The notes under the pieces: model-generated
Seen by the model: only the letters and a program-made list of their open reading frames with translations
What the model was told of the DNA's origin: nothing
Databases searched by the model: none
Made by a program: the position numbers and the translations under genes
NCBI RefSeq assembly: GCF_004366355.1
Contig: NZ_SODV01000002.1
Span: 1,280,768 to 1,344,767, forward strand
Direction of reading: 5' to 3'
Origin: Dinghuibacter silviterrae
Lineage (GTDB): Bacteria; Bacteroidota; Bacteroidia; Chitinophagales; Chitinophagaceae
DNA length: 64,000 nt
In this document: piece by piece, positions 59,166 to 64,000 of the stretch
Position numbering within the stretch: the first letter of the stretch is position 1
Layout of the letters: each line of letters opens with the position of its first letter

Positions 59166-60647
59166 ATGCTTTTACTTGGAATCGACTTAGGAACTTCTTC
59201 TATTAAGGTGTCGGTGGTGGACGCTTCCACCCAGGAGTGCCTGGCTTCGGCCAAATATCCGGACACCGAATCTCCCATTGACGTGCCCGCCCCGGGTTGG
59301 GCTGAACAGGACCCCGCCATGTGGTGGGACCACGTTTGCGCGGCCATCCAGCGGGTCCATGCGCAAAAGGCGTATGACCCCGGGGCCATCGGGGCCATCG
59401 GTATTGCCTACCAGATGCACGGCCTGGTGATCCTGGATAAGGCCGGCGCGGTTCTTCGTCCCTCCATCATCTGGTGTGACAGCCGGGCGGTGGAAACGGG
59501 CAATGCTGCCCTGGAGGCCATCGGGCGCGGCCGGGCGCTGAACCACCTGCTCAATTCCCCCGGGAACTTTACGGCCTCCAAGCTGGGTTGGGTAAAAAAT
59601 AACGAACCGGCCGTATATGCGCGCGTTGACAAGGCGATGCTGCCCGGCGATTATATTGCTTACCGGATGACAGGGGAGGCGACCACGAGCATTTCCGCAT
59701 TGTCGGAGGGGATCTTCTGGGATTTTAAGGAGGACCGGTTGAGCGAGGATGTTTTTCGGTACTTCGGTTTCGACACCAGGCTCATTCCAGAGGTGCGGCC
59801 TGTTTTTGCGGAGCACGGACGCTTGAGTAAGGACGTAGCGAGGCTGCTGGGTTTGACGCCCGGTGTGCCGGTGACCTATAAGGCCGGCGACCAACCCAAT
59901 AACGCCCTTTCATTAAATGTTTTGAAACCCGGTGAGGTGGCGGCAACCGCAGGCACCTCCGGAGTGATTTACGGGGTCACGGATCAATTGCTGGTCGACG
60001 TGGCGTCGAGGGTCAATACTTTTGCCCACGTCAATTACCTGCCTGATGTCAAACGGCTGGGCGTCCTTTTGTGTATCAACGGGACGGGTATCCTTAACCG
60101 TTGGGTCCGCGAACAGGTGGGGGCGGGGTTGTCCTACGAGGCCATCAACCGCGAGGCGGCTTCGGTTCCCGTCGGGAGCGAAGGCGTCCGCATCCTGCCT
60201 TTTGGCAACGGGGCCGAACGCATGCTGGGCAACCGCATCCCGGGGGCCCAAATCCAAGGCCTTGACCTCAATAAGCACACACGGGCCCATTTGTTCCGCG
60301 CGAGCCAGGAGGGCATTGCGTTTGCCTTCCGCTATGGGCTGGACATCCTGCGGGAAAACGGGATGAGCCCCTCACGCATCCGCGCTGGAATGGCCAACCT
60401 GTTCCTCAGCGAGGTTTTTACCGATGCTTTTGTGGAGATCACCGGCGTGCCCGTGGATCTTTACCGCAACGACGGAAGCGTTGGCGCGGCACTGGGCGCG
60501 GGGATCGGGGCGGGGGCCTTTGCTACGGAAGCGGAGGCGTTTAGCCATACGGTGCCGGTGAAACAGGTGAAGCCCACGGGGGCGAGGGCCTATGAGCAGG
60601 CGTATAAGGAGTGGCTTGCGCTCCTGGAGCCGCAGGTTGTCGTGTAG
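59166..60647 (+). CDS. xylB: Xylulokinase
   Basis: A 493-residue FGGY-family kinase that phosphorylates D-xylulose, the second step of xylose use. The N-terminal phosphate loop is GIDLGTSSIKVSVVD, IAYQMHGLVILDK and WCDSRAVETGN follow, the ATP/Mg2+ region holds YKAGDQPNNALSLNVL (catalytic Asp near 241) and AGTSGVIYGVTDQLL. Its place before xylA, under a LacI-type operator, separates it from glycerol and gluconate kinases. A GC-rich spacer with hairpins separates it from xylA. Confidence 0.95.
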   Translation: MLLLGIDLGTSSIKVSVVDASTQECLASAKYPDTESPIDVPAPGWAEQDPAMWWDHVCAAIQRVHAQKAYDPGAIGAIGIAYQMHGLVILDKAGAVLRPSIIWCDSRAVETGNAALEAIGRGRALNHLLNSPGNFTASKLGWVKNNEPAVYARVDKAMLPGDYIAYRMTGEATTSISALSEGIFWDFKEDRLSEDVFRYFGFDTRLIPEVRPVFAEHGRLSKDVARLLGLTPGVPVTYKAGDQPNNALSLNVLKPGEVAATAGTSGVIYGVTDQLLVDVASRVNTFAHVNYLPDVKRLGVLLCINGTGILNRWVREQVGAGLSYEAINREAASVPVGSEGVRILPFGNGAERMLGNRIPGAQIQGLDLNKHTRAHLFRASQEGIAFAFRYGLDILRENGMSPSRIRAGMANLFLSEVFTDAFVEITGVPVDLYRNDGSVGAALGAGIGAGAFATEAEAFSHTVPVKQVKPTGARAYEQAYKEWLALLEPQVVV

Positions 60648-60650
60648 CGG

Positions 60651-60736
60651 GCGGCGCGGCCGCGCCATTTGGGGCGGCCGCGCCGCGGCACCTAGGGTTA
60701 TCCGCGAAACGCGCCGGCGCCGCCGCGCCTATTTTT
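60651..60736 (+). repeat. GC-rich hairpin spacer between xylB and xylA
   Basis: Perfect 13-bp arms GCGGCGCGGCCGC (60651-60663) and GCGGCCGCGCCGC (60674-60686) with a 10-base loop, then a second stem GGCGC/GCGCC (60716-60729) followed by TATTTTT. The second could act as an attenuator before xylA; the first may stabilise the upstream xylB message. No protein is encoded. Confidence 0.55.
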
Positions 60737-60761
60737 CCTCAAAAAATATCAACTATCGAAT

Positions 60762-62093
60762 ATGGCAAACATTGTATTGGGGCAGCAAGAATACTTCAAG
60801 GGCATCGGGCGTATCGCCTATGAAGGCCCGGACTCCAACAATCCCCTGGCTTTCCGCTGGTACGACGAGAACAAGGTCGTGCGCGGGAAGACGATGAAGG
60901 AACACCTGCGTTTTGCGGTGGCGTACTGGCACTCTTTTGTGGGTAACGGGTCCGATCCGTTTGGGGGACCTACCCATATTTTTCCCTGGGACACACAGGC
61001 CGATCCTGTGGCCAGGGCGCGAGATAAGATGGACGCCGCCTTTGAGTTTATCACCAAAATCGGTTTTCCCTACTATTGCTTTCACGACGTGGACGTCGTG
61101 GATTATGGCAACGACATTGCCGAAAACGACCGCCGTCTCCAGGCGCTGGTGGACTATGCAAAAGCCAAACAGGCGTCCAGCGGTGCAAAGCTCCTCTGGG
61201 GCACCGCCAACCTGTTTAGCCACAAACGCTATATGAACGGCGCGGCGACCAACCCCGACTTCCACGTCCTGACCCATGCCGCGGCCCAGGTCAAGGCAGC
61301 CCTGGACGCCACCATTGCCCTGGGTGGAGAGAACTATGTATTCTGGGGCGGGCGTGAAGGCTATATGAGCCTCCTCAACACGAACATGAAGCGTGAACAG
61401 GAACACCTGGCGCGCTTCCTCCACGCCGCCAAAGACTATGCCCGTGCACAGGGCTTTAAGGGTACGTTCTTTATCGAACCCAAGCCCTGCGAACCCACCA
61501 AGCACCAGTACGACTATGACGCCGCCACGGTCATCGGCTTTCTGAGACAGTATGACCTGCTGGGCGACTTTAAGCTCAACCTTGAAGTCAACCACGCCAC
61601 CCTGGCCGGCCATACCTTCCAGCATGAACTGCAGGTCGCCGCCGACGCCGGTCTCTTAGGCTCCATGGACGCCAACCGCGGCGACTACCAGAATGGCTGG
61701 GATACCGACCAGTTCCCCAACAACATCAACGAACTCACCGAGGCCATGCTCATCATCCTCGAAGCCGGTGGCTTCCAGGGCGGGGGCATCAACTTCGACG
61801 CCAAGATCCGGCGCAACTCCACCGACCCTGCCGATCTGTTCTACGCCCACATAGGCGGGGCCGATACGTTTGCCCGGGCCCTTGTGGTCGCCGATCGTAT
61901 CCTGGCGAACGGCGAGTACCAAAAGCTGCGCGCGGCGCGGTATGCTTCCTTCGACAGTGCGGATGGGAAGGCTTTTGAACAAGGGAAGCTGGACCTTGCG
62001 GCGCTCCGCGCGTATGCGGTGGCCCACGGAGAGCCGGCGGTGACCAGCGGGCGGCAGGAGTATATCGAGAACCTGGTGAACAGGTTTATCTAA
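60762..62093 (+). CDS. xylA: Xylose isomerase
   Basis: A 443-residue class II xylose isomerase that converts D-xylose to D-xylulose using two divalent metals. Family hallmarks are [20 protein letters not shown], the catalytic histidine in [32 protein letters not shown], the metal-binding [18 protein letters not shown] and [17 protein letters not shown], and [19 protein letters not shown]. The gene is complete. It lies 114 bases after xylB with the GC-rich spacer between them and probably shares its transcript. Confidence 0.97.
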   Translation: MANIVLGQQEYFKGIGRIAYEGPDSNNPLAFRWYDENKVVRGKTMKEHLRFAVAYWHSFVGNGSDPFGGPTHIFPWDTQADPVARARDKMDAAFEFITKIGFPYYCFHDVDVVDYGNDIAENDRRLQALVDYAKAKQASSGAKLLWGTANLFSHKRYMNGAATNPDFHVLTHAAAQVKAALDATIALGGENYVFWGGREGYMSLLNTNMKREQEHLARFLHAAKDYARAQGFKGTFFIEPKPCEPTKHQYDYDAATVIGFLRQYDLLGDFKLNLEVNHATLAGHTFQHELQVAADAGLLGSMDANRGDYQNGWDTDQFPNNINELTEAMLIILEAGGFQGGGINFDAKIRRNSTDPADLFYAHIGGADTFARALVVADRILANGEYQKLRAARYASFDSADGKAFEQGKLDLAALRAYAVAHGEPAVTSGRQEYIENLVNRFI

Positions 62094-62139
62094 AACGTTG
62101 CCTTTTTTTGGCACGCCCGGACCATTAATTTGTACAATA

Positions 62140-62198
62140 GCACTAGTGCATCGTCTTGTCTTTGTCTACCTTTCGGGTGATAAAACAGCGATGCACTA
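62140..62198. promoter_or_regulatory. Inverted repeat spanning the GH53 start codon
   Basis: TAGTGCATCG (62144-62153) and its exact reverse complement CGATGCACTA (62189-62198) enclose 35 bases and reach the A of the GH53 start codon. The left arm also belongs to the small palindrome GCACTAGTGC (62140-62149). In mRNA the pair could hide the start codon; as DNA it could be a paired regulator site. Confidence 0.45.
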
Positions 62199-63553
62199 TG
62201 TGTTTACAAAGGCTTCTGACCGGGGCGGTCCTCGTCCCTTTGTTCGCGTCCGCGCAAAACCGGAGCACTCTTCCCGAGATTGTCGTTACGCCCTATACTA
62301 CCACGATTGTGGCGGGTGGGAAGGATACGGCTCTTTTGAAGATCAGCCTGCTCGACAGGCAGGGGGCACCCCTCGCCGCGAATAACGTGGTGCGTTTTTC
62401 GCTGACGGGGGACGCGCAAATCCGGAGTGTCGACGGGCAACGTCCGGACACCGCTGCCCACCTCATGAACGGCCAGCTATGGGTCGTCCTCCAGGCCGGC
62501 ACAGCCAACGGCATCGTCCGCTTCAAAGTCACGGGCGACAGCCTCCAACCCGGTTCTACCGAAATTCATACCATCCATCCCGGGCGTCCGCATCCTGTAA
62601 CGGATGGGCCGCCCATCGCGGGAAACGCGATCATAAGAGAAAAAATCATCGGCGCCGACATTTCTTTCCTTCCACAACTGGAAGCCCGGGGTATGAAGTT
62701 CTACGATAAGGACGGTCAGCCCGGGGACGTGTTGCAAATAATGCATGCCCACGGCTTCAACTATATCCGCCTCCGCGTCTTCGACCATCCGGAGCAACCA
62801 AAGGGTTATTCCCCCGGCAAAGGGTTTTGCGACTACGGACGTACCGCGGCTATGGCACAGCGGATCAAGGCCGCGGGGATGAAATTTCTTCTGGACATTC
62901 ACTACAGTGACTACTGGGCGGATCCGCAACAGCAAAACAAACCGGCAGCTTGGAGCGGCCTTGACTTTGCAACCCTCAAGGATTCGGTGTATGCCTATAC
63001 TAAGGGTTTGGTAGCAGCCCTTGCACAGCAAGGCACCCCGCCCGACATGGTCCAAATCGGCAACGAAATCAACCACGGTCTGCTGTGGCCAGATGGCGGC
63101 ATCACCAACCTGGACAGCTTGGCGCAATTGCTGTACGCCGGGATCAGGGGTGTCAAAGATGCCTCGCCTTCAACCACCATCATGCTGCACATCGCGTTAG
63201 GCGGCCAAAACAGGGAGGCCCGTTTTTTTATCGACAACATGCTTGCCCGAAAGGTTCCCTTCGACGTCATAGGCCTTTCTTACTATCCCCGCTGGCATGG
63301 CACCCCCGACGACCTCCAGGCCAACATGACCGACCTCGCGCACCGGTATCATAAATACGTGATGGTGGCCGAATACTCGCAGCTCAAGACCGTCGTCAAC
63401 GACATCGCATTCACTGCTCCGGGGAAATACGCATTGGGTACGTTTATTTGGGAACCGTTAAGTACGTGGGAGTCGTTTTTTGACCGGTCGGGGAAGGCTA
63501 CGCTGTTGCTGGATTTGTATCTGCCTATTGCGAAGAAATATGGGGTGCGTTAA
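62198..63553 (+). CDS. GH53 endo-beta-1,4-galactanase with N-terminal Ig-like domain
   Basis: A 451-residue secreted enzyme. A signal peptide (about 1-20, ending LVPLFASAQ) leads into an Ig-like beta domain (about 25-130; VAGGKDTALLKISLLDRQGA resembles the Big-type domains of bacterial beta-galactosidases). The GH53 barrel follows (about 140-450): GADISFLPQLEARGMKFYDK, LDIHYSDYWADPQQQ, acid/base Glu290 in VQIGNEINHGLLWP and nucleophile Glu392 in VMVAEYSQLK. GH53 enzymes cut beta-1,4-galactan side chains of pectin. It follows xylA by about 104 bases; the inverted repeat over its start suggests separate control. Confidence 0.92.
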   Translation: MCLQRLLTGAVLVPLFASAQNRSTLPEIVVTPYTTTIVAGGKDTALLKISLLDRQGAPLAANNVVRFSLTGDAQIRSVDGQRPDTAAHLMNGQLWVVLQAGTANGIVRFKVTGDSLQPGSTEIHTIHPGRPHPVTDGPPIAGNAIIREKIIGADISFLPQLEARGMKFYDKDGQPGDVLQIMHAHGFNYIRLRVFDHPEQPKGYSPGKGFCDYGRTAAMAQRIKAAGMKFLLDIHYSDYWADPQQQNKPAAWSGLDFATLKDSVYAYTKGLVAALAQQGTPPDMVQIGNEINHGLLWPDGGITNLDSLAQLLYAGIRGVKDASPSTTIMLHIALGGQNREARFFIDNMLARKVPFDVIGLSYYPRWHGTPDDLQANMTDLAHRYHKYVMVAEYSQLKTVVNDIAFTAPGKYALGTFIWEPLSTWESFFDRSGKATLLLDLYLPIAKKYGVR

Positions 63554-63684
63554 GCGATGAAACCTTTTCCACTAGCGGTTTTTAGCTGATATGGTAAATT
63601 GTAAAAGCATATAGAATGGGCAAAAAAATATTTGTATTTCTAACAAAAATTTCCCGATGTTTGTAGAAAATACAACACGTGGGG
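63554..63684. other. Gap with no recognised gene before the nuclease fragment
   Basis: 131 AT-rich bases following the GH53 gene (for example TTGTATTTCTAACAAAAATTTC near 63630-63655). I see no hairpin strong enough to be called a terminator and no coding frame of note on the plus strand. It probably holds the promoter of the nuclease gene. Confidence 0.4.
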
Positions 63685-64000
63685 ATGGGATTGGAGGGGC
63701 GGCAGCCGAAACAGGTCAACCAGTATGACAAGGTACTCAAGGAAAACATCGAGGTAATCCTGCCGGGTATTATGAAGCACGTCGTTGGTGTAGAGCCTGA
63801 GACCGTCGAGGGGTTACCGGACGGGGTGCAACACACCCGGGAGCGGAGACCGGATGTATTGAGAAAAGTGACGGATCGTAAGGGAAATACGTTTATACTT
63901 CAGATCGAGTTTCAGACCAGAAATGATCCGGAAATGGTGTGCCGGATGGCGGAGTACCACATCGTACTTTGGCGTAAATATAAGTTGCCTGCAAAGCAAT
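63685..64000 (+). CDS. Rpn / PD-(D/E)XK nuclease family protein, 3'-truncated by window edge
   Basis: The first 105 residues of a protein open at the right edge. The sequence VNQYDKVLKENIEVILPGIM near the start, then RRPDVLRKVTDRKGNTFILQ and IEFQTRNDPEMVCRMAEYHI, matches the N-terminal part of the Rpn (recombination-promoting nuclease) / PD-(D/E)XK transposase-like family. The Asp in RRPDV and the Glu in LQIEFQ are the likely catalytic pair. Such genes are often multi-copy and mobile in Bacteroidota and cyanobacteria. A GTG at 63679 is an alternative start. Codon use looks AT-richer than its neighbours, in keeping with transfer. Confidence 0.75.
   Translation, partial: MGLEGRQPKQVNQYDKVLKENIEVILPGIMKHVVGVEPETVEGLPDGVQHTRERRPDVLRKVTDRKGNTFILQIEFQTRNDPEMVCRMAEYHIVLWRKYKLPAKQ

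Noticed and set aside
62094-62120. T-run after xylA considered as a terminator
   Set aside because: The possible stem is only about three base pairs (GCC/GGC), too weak to call.

Overview
The window is chromosomal DNA of a GC-rich member of the Bacteroidota, most like the Chitinophagaceae. The signs are a SusC/SusD pair with its own ECF sigma factor and FecR anti-sigma factor, many secreted glycoside hydrolases (GH92, GH19, GH3, GH53), sortable families typical of the phylum (DUF2723, DUF1569, bifunctional nuclease with UVR motif, GlnRS) and weak Shine-Dalgarno signals. Genes fill almost the whole window: no gap without a gene exceeds about 190 bases. I see no rRNA, tRNA, CRISPR array, prophage or complete insertion sequence. 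A fragment of an Rpn/PD-(D/E)XK nuclease runs off the right edge.

Layout. 1-3095: the end of a GH92 alpha-mannosidase followed by a membrane desaturase that closely resembles eukaryotic dihydroceramide delta-4 desaturase. 3189-10931 (minus): ECF sigma factor, FecR, SusC with STN signalling domain, SusD lipoprotein, a strong terminator, then a second FecR-like protein that lacks the cytoplasmic and membrane parts. 10968-12269: ClC chloride channel with a perfect palindrome at its start. 12430-20220: seven tightly packed plus-strand genes (alpha/beta hydrolase with a probable Cys nucleophile, acetoacetate-decarboxylase-fold protein, two small membrane proteins, patatin phospholipase, cholesterol-oxidase-type GMC oxidoreductase, metallophosphoesterase). 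This looks like one lipid- or sterol-processing operon and is the best candidate for an undescribed system.

20217-27179: single genes of mixed function (SnoaL-VOC fusion, esterase, MFS efflux, acetate uptake, GH19 chitinase, Dabb protein, orphan histidine kinase, TPM protein, histone-like basic protein). 27241-39832: a large repeat-rich secreted protein, then housekeeping genes (glnS, VIT family, ornithine aminotransferase, ispE, bifunctional nuclease, etfA/etfB, TPR protein, tilS, rhomboid protease, rlmH). 40024-45289: GH3 beta-glucosidase, sodium/solute symporter and a DUF2252 protein. 45340-48393: DUF2723 membrane protein. 48500-54716: TolC / membrane fusion protein / RND pump / beta-propeller operon. 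55308-57955: two tandem secreted paralogues of an unrecognised family, built from a repeated helical module plus a barrel-like domain. 58044-63553: a LacI-type regulator divergent from xylB-xylA, with a perfect operator palindrome between them, followed by a GH53 galactanase.

Two patterns cross the whole window. First, Ala/Pro/Gly-rich GC-rich segments interrupt otherwise normal proteins (TilS twice, IspE, a small membrane protein, the FecR linker), and related GC-rich hairpins sit between genes. Second, several perfect inverted repeats sit at gene starts or stop codons (12279, 22014, 44038, 57990, 59121, 62144), and at least one terminator is embedded in the coding end of the facing gene. 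All family assignments come from reading motifs and overall sequence by eye. No database search was possible.
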